Shown: positions 1 through 8,793, counted from the first letter of the stretch. The stretch: 36,149 bases of DNA from an uncultured Prevotellaceae bacterium (GCA_946407325.1 CAMJNN010000005.1:1-36149), one strand, 5' to 3'. The notes: generated by a model not told the origin, from the letters alone. Made by a program: numbers and translations.

Positions 1-578
1 GCAAATGAGAAGTGATAAGCATCATTGCCGCTGAAACCGAGTGAATTCTCAGCCCACTCCTTAATCTTGATAGCGGCTGTAGGTGCAAACAATGCACCAA
101 TATTGATAGCCATGTAGAAAAGCTGGAAACCTGAGTCGCGCTTAGCTGCATAAGTAGGGTCATCATAGAGATTTCCCACCATCACCTGCAGGTTGCCCTT
201 GAACAAGCCCGTACCAAATCCGATAGCCAACAAAGCAGCAATCATGGCGCCCATAGCAATCATATCTGTCTGACCCGTAGCAGGATCAACGCCACCCAAA
301 GGAATTGACAACAGCAAGTAACCCAGGAACATCACGATGATACCTGTGGTTACCATCTTACCAAAGCCAAACTTGTCGGCCAGCATACCACCAATAAGTG
401 GGAAGAAATACACAAACATCAGGAACGAGCTGTAGATGGTTCCTGCAACGCCGGCGCTCAGGCCGAAATTAGCTCTCAAGAATAGTGCGAAAACGGCTAT
501 CATGGTGTAGTAGCCGAAACGCTCACCTGTATTAGCTAAGGCCAAAGCCCATAAACCTTTCGGTTGTCCTTCAAACAT
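1..578 (-). CDS. POT-family (proton-dependent) peptide MFS transporter, 3' part outside window
   Basis: Only the first 192 or so codons are present; the gene runs off the left edge. The protein starts MFEGQPKGLWALALANTGER and has the POT/PTR-family pattern: an early 'NTGERFGYY' segment (family ExxER-type motif in helix 1), several hydrophobic helices, and 'GFGTGLFKGNLQ' in a later helix. These carriers import di- and tripeptides with protons across the inner membrane. The start at 578 has the family's usual short N terminus. It lies downstream of uvrA on the same strand, but a TATATTTG -7 element (675-682) just past the uvrA stop suggests its own promoter. The leader carries copies of the gene's own start region (see the repeat entry). 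Family assignment is good; the exact substrate is inferred. Confidence 0.85.
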   Translation of the reverse strand, partial: MFEGQPKGLWALALANTGERFGYYTMIAVFALFLRANFGLSAGVAGTIYSSFLMFVYFFPLIGGMLADKFGFGKMVTTGIIVMFLGYLLLSIPLGGVDPATGQTDMIAMGAMIAALLAIGFGTGLFKGNLQVMVGNLYDDPTYAAKRDSGFQLFYMAINIGALFAPTAAIKIKEWAENSLGFSGNDAYHFSF

Positions 579-682
579 AGTATTAAATATTTAAGTTATT
601 ATTTTTTTCAAAAAATAGTAATCTACCGGTTGTCCTTCAAACATAGTATCAGTTAAAGTCTTTCGGTTGTCCTGCAAATATA
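558..682 (-). repeat. Three copies of the transporter start region in its leader
   Basis: Copy A (558-583) spans the transporter start codon. Copy B (627-649) repeats 23 bases of it exactly. Copy C (661-682) matches copy A at 20 of 22 positions. Read on the minus strand, each copy contains a TAnnTTTG element (TATGTTTG in A and B, TATATTTG in C) followed by AGGACAACCG. Copy B provides a second ATG in the same frame as the gene, giving a 17-codon upstream ORF (591-644, MFEGQPVDYY...) that ends at a TAA just before the true start. The copies are visible directly; a regulatory role is inference. Confidence 0.8.
675..682 (-). promoter_or_regulatory. Candidate -7 element of the peptide transporter promoter
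   Basis: The minus strand reads TATATTTG, matching the Bacteroidota -7 consensus TAnnTTTG, 97 bases upstream of the transporter ATG and just past the uvrA stop. No clear TTG lies 19-21 bases upstream, so this is a half-supported promoter. Confidence 0.45.
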
Positions 683-710
683 AGACTTTCGAGTCACATA
701 ATGGATATAA

Positions 711-3545
711 TTAGGCATGATTTTTCAATTCTTCGCGTAAAAATTGAGGAGTATAGCCCTTTTCGCTCATCGCCACCTCCTCTGGAGTGCCTGTGGAAAG
801 TATGGTTCCACCGCCTTTTCCGCCTTCTGGTCCCATATCGATGATATAGTCGGCCATCTTGATCACATCCATATTGTGTTCAATCACCACCACTGTATTG
901 CCTTGATCTACCAAGCGGTTCAACACACCCATCAATACCCTGATGTCTTCGAAATGCAAACCCGTGGTAGGTTCATCAAGGATGTAGAGTGTCTTGCCTG
1001 TGCCTCGTTTGCTGAGTTCGGTAGCCAACTTAACTCGCTGGCTCTCACCACCCGACAAGGTGGTTGACGACTGTCCGAGTTTGATATAACCCAAACCCAC
1101 ATCTTGAATGACCTTTATCTTGTTCAAGATATTAGGTACGTTCTCAAAGAACTCAACTGCCTGGTTGATAGTCATATCGAGAATATCGGCTATGCTCTTG
1201 CCCTTAAACCTCACCTCCAAGGTTTCGTGGTTGTAACGCTTGCCGTGACATACCTCGCAAGGCACATATACATCAGGCAGGAAATTCATCTCAATGGTCT
1301 TGTAACCATTGCCCTGACAGGCTTCACATCGGCCACCCTTGACATTGAATGAAAAACGCCCAGGCTTGTAACCTCTGATTTTGGCCTCAGGCAAATCGAC
1401 AAACAGGTTGCGGATATCGGTAAATACGTTAGTATAAGTGGCTGGATTTGAACGTGGTGTCCTGCCAATGGGCGATTGGTCCACATTCACCACCTTGTCG
1501 ATATACTCAACTCCCTCGATGCTGTCGTAAGGCAAGGGATCTTGCAAAGAACGATAGAACTTCTTCGATAATATGGGTTGCAGGGTCTCGTTGACCAAGG
1601 TAGATTTACCACTACCTGAAACGCCTGTTACACAGATTAGTTTGCCTAATGGGAACTCCACATCAATATGTTTCAGGTTGTTGCCCGATGCACCCCTGAT
1701 TATAAGCTTTTTACCATTACCTGGTCGGCGTTGCTGGGGTACCTCGATGCTCTTCTCCCCATTGAGATATTGTGATGTCAGTGTGTGGGTTTGCATCATC
1801 TTTTGTGGGGTGCCCTGGAAGACTACCTTTCCGCCCAACCTACCCGCTTTGGGACCTAAATCCACTACATAGTCGGCGGCCAGCATCATATCCTTATCGT
1901 GCTCCACCACAATCACAGTATTTCCTAAATCTCTCAGTTCCTTCAAAGATTTGATAAGGCGCTGGTTATCACGTTGGTGCAAGCCAATGCTCGGTTCGTC
2001 AAGGATATAGAGTACATTCACCAACTGTGAGCCTATCTGGGTAGCTAAGCGAATGCGCTGACTCTCTCCTCCTGAAAGACTGGCAGAAGAACGGTCCAGC
2101 GAGAGATATTCCAACCCTACATCCAACAGGAATTTCAGTCGGGTTCTGATTTCTTTCAGTATCTCTGCGGCTATGATTCCCTGCTTATGCGACAAGAAAG
2201 GATTGACTTGCTGCATCCAATCATATAACTCATTGATATCCATGCAGGACAGTTCGTAGATATTCTTGTCGTGCAGGCGATATGAAAGAGCAATCTTGTT
2301 CAGTTTGGCTCCCCCACATTCAGGACATACAGCTGTTTTGGCAAACTGTTCTGCCCACTTCTGTTCGGTGGCCGAAGCGTCGTTGTCCTGCAACATAGAG
2401 ATATATTTCACTACCCCCTCGAAATTCATGAAATAATCGGAGGAAGTACCTATCAGCGAACTCTTTATCTTAATGCGCCCTGAGGTACCGTAAAGGATTT
2501 CATCGATGGTTTCGTCTGTCAGTTCACTGATTGGTGTATCAAGTGTGGCCTCGTATTTCTCCAACACGGCCTCTACTTGCCAGAACACCATGCTGTTCTT
2601 GAACTTGCCCAACGGCACGATGCCTCCATCTCTAACGGAAAGATGACGATCAGGAATCACCTTGTCGATGTCTATCTGACTTACCACACCCAATCCTTTG
2701 CACTTAGGACAGGCTCCTTGGGGGGAATTGAAAGAGAAACTATGTGGGGCTGGTTCTGGGTATGACAAGCCTGTGATGGGATCCATCAACAGCTTGCTGT
2801 AATGTTTAATCTGTCCGTTTTCTGCATCTAATATAAGCATCAGACCATTACCCTGTTGCATAGCGTTGTTCACGCTATTCTTTAACCTTACATCATCCTT
2901 ATCGGTCACCTTCAACTTATCAATCACCACCTCGATATCGTGGTTCTTGTAGCGGTCAACCTTCATGCCTGGTATGGTTTCTTTGATCTCTCCATCCACA
3001 CGCACATTGATGAAACCTTTCCTGCGAATGGTCTCGAACAATTCACGATAATGACCCTTACGGCTCTTTACCAAAGGTGCTAGGATATAGATGCGCCTAC
3101 CTAAGTAATCCTGCAAGATGAGGTCGAGTATCTGTTCTTCGGTGTATTTCACCATTTTCTCTCCGGAAAGGTAGGAATAAGCCTCACCGGCACGGGCAAA
3201 CAGCAGACGAAGATAATCGTAAATCTCTGTGGTTGTGCCCACTGTAGAGCGTGGATTCTTGTTGGTAGTCTTCTGCTCGATAGATATCACAGGACTTAAT
3301 CCTGTTATCTTATCCACATCCGGACGATTGAGGTTGCCCAGGAAATTGCGGGCATAAGCCGAGAAAGTTTCGATATAGCGGCGTTGCCCTTCGGCATAAA
3401 TGGTATCGAAAGCTAACGATGACTTGCCACTTCCACTAAGGCCAGTCATTACGGTTAAACTATGTCTGGGTATGGTGGCATCGATGTTTTTTAGATTGTG
3501 TACTCGTGCACCATAAACGTATATATAGTCGGTCTTTTCGCTCAT
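711..3545 (-). CDS. uvrA: Excinuclease ABC subunit UvrA
   Basis: UvrA is the damage-recognition ATPase of nucleotide excision repair; it scans DNA as a dimer and loads UvrB. The 944-residue protein has two ABC modules: Walker A GLSGSGKS at residues 35-42 and GVSGSGKST in the second half, each with an LSGGESQR signature and an ILDEP Walker B. Zinc-finger cysteine pairs occur at CPKCKG, CPECGG and CEACQG/CEVCHG. The insertion after the first Walker A includes the UvrB-interaction region (APLVKSRKGHYRELF), so this looks like full-length UvrA rather than the shorter UvrA2 type. I start at 3545 (MSEKTDYIYV). The in-frame ATG at 3566 falls inside the -7 box of the promoter and would not be transcribed. 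Confidence 0.96.
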   Translation of the reverse strand: MSEKTDYIYVYGARVHNLKNIDATIPRHSLTVMTGLSGSGKSSLAFDTIYAEGQRRYIETFSAYARNFLGNLNRPDVDKITGLSPVISIEQKTTNKNPRSTVGTTTEIYDYLRLLFARAGEAYSYLSGEKMVKYTEEQILDLILQDYLGRRIYILAPLVKSRKGHYRELFETIRRKGFINVRVDGEIKETIPGMKVDRYKNHDIEVVIDKLKVTDKDDVRLKNSVNNAMQQGNGLMLILDAENGQIKHYSKLLMDPITGLSYPEPAPHSFSFNSPQGACPKCKGLGVVSQIDIDKVIPDRHLSVRDGGIVPLGKFKNSMVFWQVEAVLEKYEATLDTPISELTDETIDEILYGTSGRIKIKSSLIGTSSDYFMNFEGVVKYISMLQDNDASATEQKWAEQFAKTAVCPECGGAKLNKIALSYRLHDKNIYELSCMDINELYDWMQQVNPFLSHKQGIIAAEILKEIRTRLKFLLDVGLEYLSLDRSSASLSGGESQRIRLATQIGSQLVNVLYILDEPSIGLHQRDNQRLIKSLKELRDLGNTVIVVEHDKDMMLAADYVVDLGPKAGRLGGKVVFQGTPQKMMQTHTLTSQYLNGEKSIEVPQQRRPGNGKKLIIRGASGNNLKHIDVEFPLGKLICVTGVSGSGKSTLVNETLQPILSKKFYRSLQDPLPYDSIEGVEYIDKVVNVDQSPIGRTPRSNPATYTNVFTDIRNLFVDLPEAKIRGYKPGRFSFNVKGGRCEACQGNGYKTIEMNFLPDVYVPCEVCHGKRYNHETLEVRFKGKSIADILDMTINQAVEFFENVPNILNKIKVIQDVGLGYIKLGQSSTTLSGGESQRVKLATELSKRGTGKTLYILDEPTTGLHFEDIRVLMGVLNRLVDQGNTVVVIEHNMDVIKMADYIIDMGPEGGKGGGTILSTGTPEEVAMSEKGYTPQFLREELKNHA

Positions 3546-3563
3546 AACTCCAATTTTGCACCA

Positions 3564-3595
3564 CAAAAATAAAAGAAAAGTATGTCAAAAACAAA
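3564..3595 (-). promoter_or_regulatory. uvrA promoter
   Basis: The minus strand reads TTTG (3592-3595), 20 bases, then TATTTTTG (3564-3571), a full match to the Bacteroidota -33/-7 consensus. Transcription should begin near 3557, about a dozen bases before the uvrA ATG at 3545. Confidence 0.75.
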
Positions 3596-3646
3596 GCCCT
3601 TTGTAAAAAAGTATGTAAACGGATGGATTATTTCAATTAATAATTG

Positions 3647-3654
3647 TATTTTTG
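3647..3654 (+). promoter_or_regulatory. Candidate -7 element for the LysM gene unit
   Basis: TATTTTTG matches TAnnTTTG about 52 bases before the ATG at 3706. The -33 position has only a weak TGG. The element faces away from the uvrA promoter, so 3546-3705 is a divergent promoter region. Confidence 0.5.
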
Positions 3655-3705
3655 CAACAAGGTATATTATGCCTTTACGTAGAATAGTATAAAAAACACA
3701 AAGAA

Positions 3706-5526
3706 ATGAAGATTATTAGTAAAGTATGCCTTATTTTCCTGTTGGCGACAATGTATATGGGGCAAGCCCATGCACAGGAGAACCAGACGTACATTATTCA
3801 CACGATTCAGAAAGGTCAGAGCCTCTACTCTATTTCCAATATGTATGGCACCACAGTTGATGCTATTGTAAAACTGAACCCTGGCAGTGATCAGGTGATT
3901 GTTGAGGGTAAGCAACTGAAAGTGCCTCGTCCTGATGCTGTTACCGATGAAGGTACTTTCCATACTATTCAGCAAGGCGAAACACTGTATGGCTTATCGC
4001 AGAAGTATAAAGTATCTGTCAAATCGATACTCGATGCCAATCCTGGCTTGAACGAAAAGAACTTCCGCTTCGGACAGGTGGTGAACATCCCAAAAGGAAA
4101 TGCAGCAAACGCCCCAACAGAGGGTACTGCAAACGCCCAAGCCCCTACCCAACCTCAGACACAACAACGCATTCCTGGTCCAGTGCAGAGCCGTTGCAAG
4201 GAAATGCACAAGGTGGAAAGAAAAGAAACGGTTTACAGCATAGCACGTAAGTATGGCATTACCGAACAGGAACTGCTGGAAGCCAACCCTGAAATAAGTG
4301 ACGCCAAGAAACTGAAAAGGGGCAAGTTGCTTTGCATCCCTTATCCTAAAGCACAACAGAGTGCAACTGCCCAGACAGAGAATGTTCCAACTGATACAGA
4401 ACTGTTTAACCAAAATAAGGTTACTGACCAGAAAATCAACGTTATCAAAGCCGCTGTGGTATTGCCATTGATTCCTGGAGAGCAAGGCAAGGCTGAGAGC
4501 GCTCGTATGGTGGAGTACTATCAGGGTTTCCTACTGGCTGTGGACAGTTTAAAACGTACAGGCACCTCTATCGATCTCTATACCTATGACTCTGGTTCAA
4601 CGGTGGCTTCTGTGAATGCTGTTTTGGCTAAGCCTGAGATGCAGCAGATGAACATTATCTTCGGTCCGCTTTACACAGAGCAGATTAAGCCTATGGCCGA
4701 TTTTGCGAGCAAGCATCATATCCGCCTGGTAATTCCATTTACCAGTCGTGACAACACGGTGTATCGTAATCCAGATATATATCAAATCAACACCCCACAG
4801 TCGTATCTATACTCTGAGGTGTATGAACATTTTGTACGTCAATTCCCTGGTGCTCATGTAATCTTCCTTGACGCCACTACTGGTGCTGAAGAGAAAGCCG
4901 ACTTTATCAAGGGCTTGCGTGAGGAGCTGACCAATAAGAAAATATCGTTTACCAACCTTAGTGAGGATGCTACTGCTGAGCAAATGCAAGCGGCTTTACA
5001 GCAAAACAAATCGAATGTATTCGTGCCCACATCTGGCAGTAACACAGTACTTATCAAAACGTTACCTCAGTTAACGGCGATGGTGAACGACTCGCTCTAT
5101 AAAGAGAAAATCAATGCTGAGGTACATTTGTTTGGTTATCCTGAGTGGCAAACCTATACAAAAGACCATCTGTCGGCATTCTTTGAACTCGACACCTATT
5201 TCTACTCATCTTTCTACACCAATAACCTGTTAGCGGCTCCACGTAGCTTCAACGCCAATTTCCGTCGTTGGTATGGAAAAGACATGGAAGAAAGATATCC
5301 GAAATATGGTATGTTGGGCTTTGACACGGGTTTCTTCTTCCTGAAGGGATTGGCACTCTATGGTTCTGGTTTAGAGAATAATCTGGATAGAATGAGGCTT
5401 ACGCCTATGCAAACAGGCTTTAAATTCGACCGAGTGAACAACTGGGGTGGATTTATCAATAAAAAAGTATTTTTCGTAAGGTTCACACCTAAGTTTGAAT
5501 TGATTAAACTTGATTTTGACCAATGA
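3706..5526 (+). CDS. Secreted protein with three LysM repeats and a periplasmic-binding-protein-like domain
   Basis: The 606-residue protein begins with a signal peptide ending near AHAQ (residue 24). Three LysM modules follow at about 29-74, 84-129 and 166-212, each of the form '(H)T/V..G.(S/T)LY.IS..Y......I...NP'. A Gln/Thr/Ala-rich linker separates the second and third. From about 245 to the end the sequence resembles a type I periplasmic-binding fold ('AAVVLPLIPGEQGK', 'YYQGFLLAVDSL', 'IIFGPLYTEQ', 'VIPFTSRD'). LysM binds peptidoglycan, so this protein probably sits on the wall in the periplasm. The combination recalls the LpoA-type activators of penicillin-binding proteins, which also use this fold, but that role is a guess. 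Its stop overlaps the next start by ATGA, indicating translational coupling. Confidence 0.85.
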   Translation: MKIISKVCLIFLLATMYMGQAHAQENQTYIIHTIQKGQSLYSISNMYGTTVDAIVKLNPGSDQVIVEGKQLKVPRPDAVTDEGTFHTIQQGETLYGLSQKYKVSVKSILDANPGLNEKNFRFGQVVNIPKGNAANAPTEGTANAQAPTQPQTQQRIPGPVQSRCKEMHKVERKETVYSIARKYGITEQELLEANPEISDAKKLKRGKLLCIPYPKAQQSATAQTENVPTDTELFNQNKVTDQKINVIKAAVVLPLIPGEQGKAESARMVEYYQGFLLAVDSLKRTGTSIDLYTYDSGSTVASVNAVLAKPEMQQMNIIFGPLYTEQIKPMADFASKHHIRLVIPFTSRDNTVYRNPDIYQINTPQSYLYSEVYEHFVRQFPGAHVIFLDATTGAEEKADFIKGLREELTNKKISFTNLSEDATAEQMQAALQQNKSNVFVPTSGSNTVLIKTLPQLTAMVNDSLYKEKINAEVHLFGYPEWQTYTKDHLSAFFELDTYFYSSFYTNNLLAAPRSFNANFRRWYGKDMEERYPKYGMLGFDTGFFFLKGLALYGSGLENNLDRMRLTPMQTGFKFDRVNNWGGFINKKVFFVRFTPKFELIKLDFDQ

Positions 5527-6284
5527 AAAGACTCCATTTCATAGGATTCTGTGAAGTTTCGAAGCGTTTTTTTAATAACGTTTCGATGGAGGTTCGACCA
5601 TTGGGATGGCGCCGTTGTATAGGTCTTTTTGTTGTAATGGTAGGCTTTGCAACAACTGTTTCTGCACAGGTGGGCGACTTGCAGAACAATTTCTCTATAG
5701 GTGTGAATGCCGGCCTTAACCTTACCAGCGCACAGTTCTCTCCCACTGTACGGCAAAATCAGCTTACTGGCACTGTATTTGGTGTTACCGGCCGCTATAT
5801 CTCTGAGAAATATTTCGGTATGACTTGCGGCGTACGTGTGGAGGTCAATTTTTCTCAACACGGTTGGAAAGAATATGTGGAAGATTTCGAAGATCTGCAA
5901 TACCAGCGTACGACGAACTATGTTGACATACCATTCTTGGCTCATCTGGCATTTGGCAAGAATTTCCAGTTCTTCATCGACGGCGGTCCTCAGATAGGTT
6001 TCTTTCTGAGCGACAAAAGAAAGATTAGTGGCGACTGGGACAGTGTGACAGGTGTGGTCGTTGAACAGCACACATTGGATGTGAAGCATAAGTTTGATTA
6101 CGGAATAGCTGGTGGTTTAGGCGTTGAGTTAAAGACTCGCAAGGCGGGTAATTTCTTGTTGGAAGGCAGATATTACTATGCGTTGTCTGATTTCTTCGGC
6201 AATGAGAAACAAGACTATTTCGGACGCTCTGCCAATACCACCATTAGTATTAAACTGACTTATTTGTTTGATATCACTAAATAA
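5523..6284 (+). CDS. Outer-membrane beta-barrel protein (PorT/OMP_b-brl-like)
   Basis: The 253-residue product has alternating hydrophobic strands typical of small Bacteroidota outer-membrane barrels ('FSIGVNAGLNLTS', 'YFGMTCGVRVEVNFSQHGW', 'YVDIPFLAHLAFGKNFQFFIDGGPQIGFFLS', 'ISIKLTYLFDI'). The start is ambiguous. ATG 5523 overlaps the previous stop as ATGA, but the signal peptide only becomes convincing from the internal ATG at 5586 (MEVRPLGWRRCIGLF..., cleavage near VSA/Q). Either start gives the same mature protein. It is the middle gene of the 3706-6976 unit and is probably co-translated with the LysM protein. No specific ligand or function can be read. Confidence 0.8.
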   Translation: MKRLHFIGFCEVSKRFFNNVSMEVRPLGWRRCIGLFVVMVGFATTVSAQVGDLQNNFSIGVNAGLNLTSAQFSPTVRQNQLTGTVFGVTGRYISEKYFGMTCGVRVEVNFSQHGWKEYVEDFEDLQYQRTTNYVDIPFLAHLAFGKNFQFFIDGGPQIGFFLSDKRKISGDWDSVTGVVVEQHTLDVKHKFDYGIAGGLGVELKTRKAGNFLLEGRYYYALSDFFGNEKQDYFGRSANTTISIKLTYLFDITK

Positions 6285-6292
6285 TTACAGCT

Positions 6293-6976
6293 ATGAAGGT
6301 AGGATATGCATACAGTAGCGAAATCGAGCAAACGCTTGAGGAGCAGATAAAAAGGCTGCATGATTCTGGATGCGAACGCATCTATCAGGAAACTCTTGCT
6401 GGTGTACGTGCTGATAGACCTAAGTTGAAGAAATGCCTTGATAGCTTGCGTGCTGGCGACACATTCATTGTTTGTCGCCTTGATCGAATCGGCACTCAGG
6501 TCGAGAAAGTTTTGATGCTTCTCAATGAGCTGGTAAGCATGGAAGTCACCTTCATCTCGCTGGACGATAATTTCAGTACCAATGGCCTTACGGGGCAAGT
6601 GCTCAGTCACATAGCACAAAGCCTCTTGTCTCTTAAAAAAGACGTATTTATGGCACGTGTACACGAAGGCCGTAAAGAGGCCGAGAAGATGGGTGTGAAA
6701 TTTGGACGTAAGGAAGGCTGTGTAAACAAACGTAACAAAGAGAAACCCCAGCAGTGCCGACAATTATACGACAACGGTCTACCTGTAAGCAAAATCATGA
6801 CATTGCTGAACATTCGTAGCTACTCAACCGTTTATCGTTACTTGCGTCAAACAGGTGCCTATCCTGATGCAAACAACACAGAAAAACAACAGCCCTCTCC
6901 TAAATTGTCGAAGAAAGAGCTGCTGAAATTAAAGAAAGAAGTTTATGACAATAGTCATCAACTCGATTTATTCTGA
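6293..6976 (+). CDS. Serine-recombinase (resolvase/invertase)-like protein with altered active site and C-terminal QLDLF
   Basis: The 227-residue protein aligns along the small serine recombinase family: N-terminal 'GYAYSSEIEQTLEEQ' (family GYARVSTxxQ), 'DRPKLKKCLDSLRAGD', 'VCRLDRIGTQVEKV', a long linking helix, and a helix-turn-helix near 150-188 ('LPVSKIMTLLNIRSYSTVYRYL'). The nucleophile position (Ser9), Arg42, Asp64 and Arg65 are kept. The positions of the gamma-delta active-site Arg8 and Arg71 are Tyr7 and Thr68. A Lys-rich tail ends with QLDLF, which equals the sliding-clamp-binding consensus QL[S/D]LF. It lies 8 bases behind the barrel gene in the same unit. I see no inverted repeats, att-like repeats or cargo, so a mobile-element origin is not supported. 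Its last 9 bases overlap the end of the convergent gene. Confidence 0.8.
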   Translation: MKVGYAYSSEIEQTLEEQIKRLHDSGCERIYQETLAGVRADRPKLKKCLDSLRAGDTFIVCRLDRIGTQVEKVLMLLNELVSMEVTFISLDDNFSTNGLTGQVLSHIAQSLLSLKKDVFMARVHEGRKEAEKMGVKFGRKEGCVNKRNKEKPQQCRQLYDNGLPVSKIMTLLNIRSYSTVYRYLRQTGAYPDANNTEKQQPSPKLSKKELLKLKKEVYDNSHQLDLF

Positions 6977-7693
6977 AGTCTCATTATCTGGAATAGGTTC
7001 TATATAACCCTTCTCCACCAAGATGGGAATGATATTCGATGCCTTCTGACGTTTGCTCTTGCTGGTCTCAGACATGTATTTCTCTAATAAATCAGGACGG
7101 TCGGCCAACAGCTCCTGCATCATCTGATCATTGATAGACTTGATATATATCTTTCCTTTCTCATCGGCCTCGCTATCCAGCAAAAAACAAGCATACCTAT
7201 GCCAGAGTTTTTTATCCAGCAAAAGTGTTGTAGATCCAGTAAGCAAAGCTGTACTTAACCATCTGCTGTTTACCGCAATACTGGCCACATCGGCACCAAT
7301 CGAGGCCAGGACAGCTGCAGTATTCGCCTTATAGCCTAACAAACAAATCTTGTTACCATCAAACCTGAAAGCCTTACCATAGTCGGTAACATCCAGCGTA
7401 ATATCATTGCTTTTCAAATTGCGACAGTTTACGAACAGCTGATCACCAAACATAATGGCCAATACTTGTTTCTTCACAATCTTATCAGCTTCCTTGTCTC
7501 CAGTCTTAAACTGAAACATATCGTTGGTAAACTTAATCTCACAATCTTTCTTGCTTCTACCGCCAGTAAGCTCCTCTATAGGTCTCCAGTTATCAGCATA
7601 AAAATCTTCATACGTCATGCAATACTTTACCTCTTGTTGAGCCCTGCCTGTGAGAGCTACACAGCATAACAGCATTAAAAATAATCTTTTCAT
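6968..7693 (-). CDS. Exported protein of unknown function
   Basis: I do not recognise this 241-residue protein. It has a short signal peptide (MKRLFLMLLCCVALTGRAQ) and no lipobox. The mature part is mixed alpha/beta, with 'MTYEDFYADNWRPIEEL' early, a moderately hydrophobic stretch near 128-160 ('AVLASIGADVASIAV' and 'WLSTALLTGSTTLLL'), and a charged C terminus including 'LADRPDLLEKYMSE'. The central stretch could be a membrane-associated hairpin. The gene follows the DUF4421 gene on the same strand after 77 bases. I found no clear TAnnTTTG in that gap, so the two may be co-transcribed. Its stop overlaps the recombinase-like gene tail to tail. Confidence 0.7.
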   Translation of the reverse strand: MKRLFLMLLCCVALTGRAQQEVKYCMTYEDFYADNWRPIEELTGGRSKKDCEIKFTNDMFQFKTGDKEADKIVKKQVLAIMFGDQLFVNCRNLKSNDITLDVTDYGKAFRFDGNKICLLGYKANTAAVLASIGADVASIAVNSRWLSTALLTGSTTLLLDKKLWHRYACFLLDSEADEKGKIYIKSINDQMMQELLADRPDLLEKYMSETSKSKRQKASNIIPILVEKGYIEPIPDNETSE

Positions 7694-7770
7694 ATCTTTA
7701 TTTTTTAATTATATCTGCACAAATCTCGCAAAAAGAATTGAACTATGCAAGAAATAGTTGAAAATGTTAA

Positions 7771-8778
7771 TCAGAAACGTTTGCCTATGATAATACGACT
7801 ACGCCATTTATTATGTCTGAGACGAATGGAATCATAGTCGCCTGCAGATGTGTAATTATACACTACAGTAAGCCCCATAAAGAAATGTTTGAAATAATGT
7901 ACCGTTGAGAAACGCCCCACAATGGCAATTTCAGGGAAAGTAGCATCCATAGGTTCCACACCTACCATCTTAATGATTTTGTTGTCGTGCCAGAAAACGA
8001 CAGTGGGTAAGGTGGAAAGATGGAAAAGCCATGTGCGACTGGGCACAAAATTATATCCATAGCCCAAGCCTACACTGGCATAACTCAATTTAAATTTGCG
8101 AATTTCATCATTATCATATTCAACACCCTCCTCTTGTACTGCAGTGACTGATGTACGATGATAAGAAAGACCTGCCATAAAACTACCAGCACTGCGTTTC
8201 TGAACATACGACTGACTAAAAGCGGCCGGATAAGAGAACTTACGACCATTAAAGGCATAGTAAGCATTGATGGTAAGGCTCTTTTCACGGACTTCCGTAC
8301 TCACATCATAAAGAACACCATTCCATTCGACCTCTCCCTTATACTCGCCATTGGTTTCGTATATAAAATCGAAGCCATATCGGTTGCTGTAGGAATTGAT
8401 GTTTATCTCAGTACTGGTTTTCTTGCCAAACAAATGAGATGGATTAAAAGCTAATGCAACGGCAAGACCACGATAGTTGGCACTTAAAGAAACAGTATGT
8501 CTCAGGGGATCTTTGAAACGAAAATCCAATTTTGAATTATCTTCGTCAATAGCCTTGAGGGTAAAGTGGGTGCCACAGATGTTATTAATCAAGCGTAGGG
8601 TCCAATGACGATCAGGACGAGAAACATAGTTGGTGTCGAGCTTAGATTTCTGTTGCCTAACGTCAAGCAGGCTATCTACTTTTTGCAACAATTTAAAGCG
8701 ATGCTGGGCCGCAAGGTTAGAAGGAGGTAAAAAACTTATTATTGCAAAGCATATTATATACAAGTATTTTCTCATCAT
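7771..8778 (-). CDS. DUF4421 family protein, probable outer-membrane barrel
   Basis: The 335-residue protein has a signal peptide (cleavage near LAAQ, residue 25) and the DUF4421-type opening 'LDTNYVSRPDRHWTLRL'. Many amphipathic strands follow ('HTVSLSANYRGLAVALAF', 'SAGSFMAGLSYHRTSV', 'YASVGLGYGYNFVPS'), ending with 'RSRIIIGKRF', an aromatic C-terminal residue usual for outer-membrane barrels. The family is common in Bacteroidota and has no established function that I know of. Two ATGs stand in tandem at the start, and I use the first. A TATTTTTG -7 element lies 16 bases upstream. Confidence 0.8.
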   Translation of the reverse strand: MMRKYLYIICFAIISFLPPSNLAAQHRFKLLQKVDSLLDVRQQKSKLDTNYVSRPDRHWTLRLINNICGTHFTLKAIDEDNSKLDFRFKDPLRHTVSLSANYRGLAVALAFNPSHLFGKKTSTEININSYSNRYGFDFIYETNGEYKGEVEWNGVLYDVSTEVREKSLTINAYYAFNGRKFSYPAAFSQSYVQKRSAGSFMAGLSYHRTSVTAVQEEGVEYDNDEIRKFKLSYASVGLGYGYNFVPSRTWLFHLSTLPTVVFWHDNKIIKMVGVEPMDATFPEIAIVGRFSTVHYFKHFFMGLTVVYNYTSAGDYDSIRLRHNKWRSRIIIGKRF

Positions 8779-8793
8779 GGGTCTTTATGATAT

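Noticed and set aside
3546..3566. Seven extra codons at the start of uvrA
   Set aside because: They overlap the -7 box of the uvrA promoter, so they are upstream of the likely transcript.
5358..6089. Open minus-strand frame of 243 codons
   Set aside because: It covers the junction of the LysM and barrel genes in antisense and has no coding features.
6293..6976. Mobile element or inversion system around the recombinase-like gene
   Set aside because: I found no flanking inverted or direct repeats, no invertible promoter and no cargo; the gene is tightly spaced within an envelope-gene unit.
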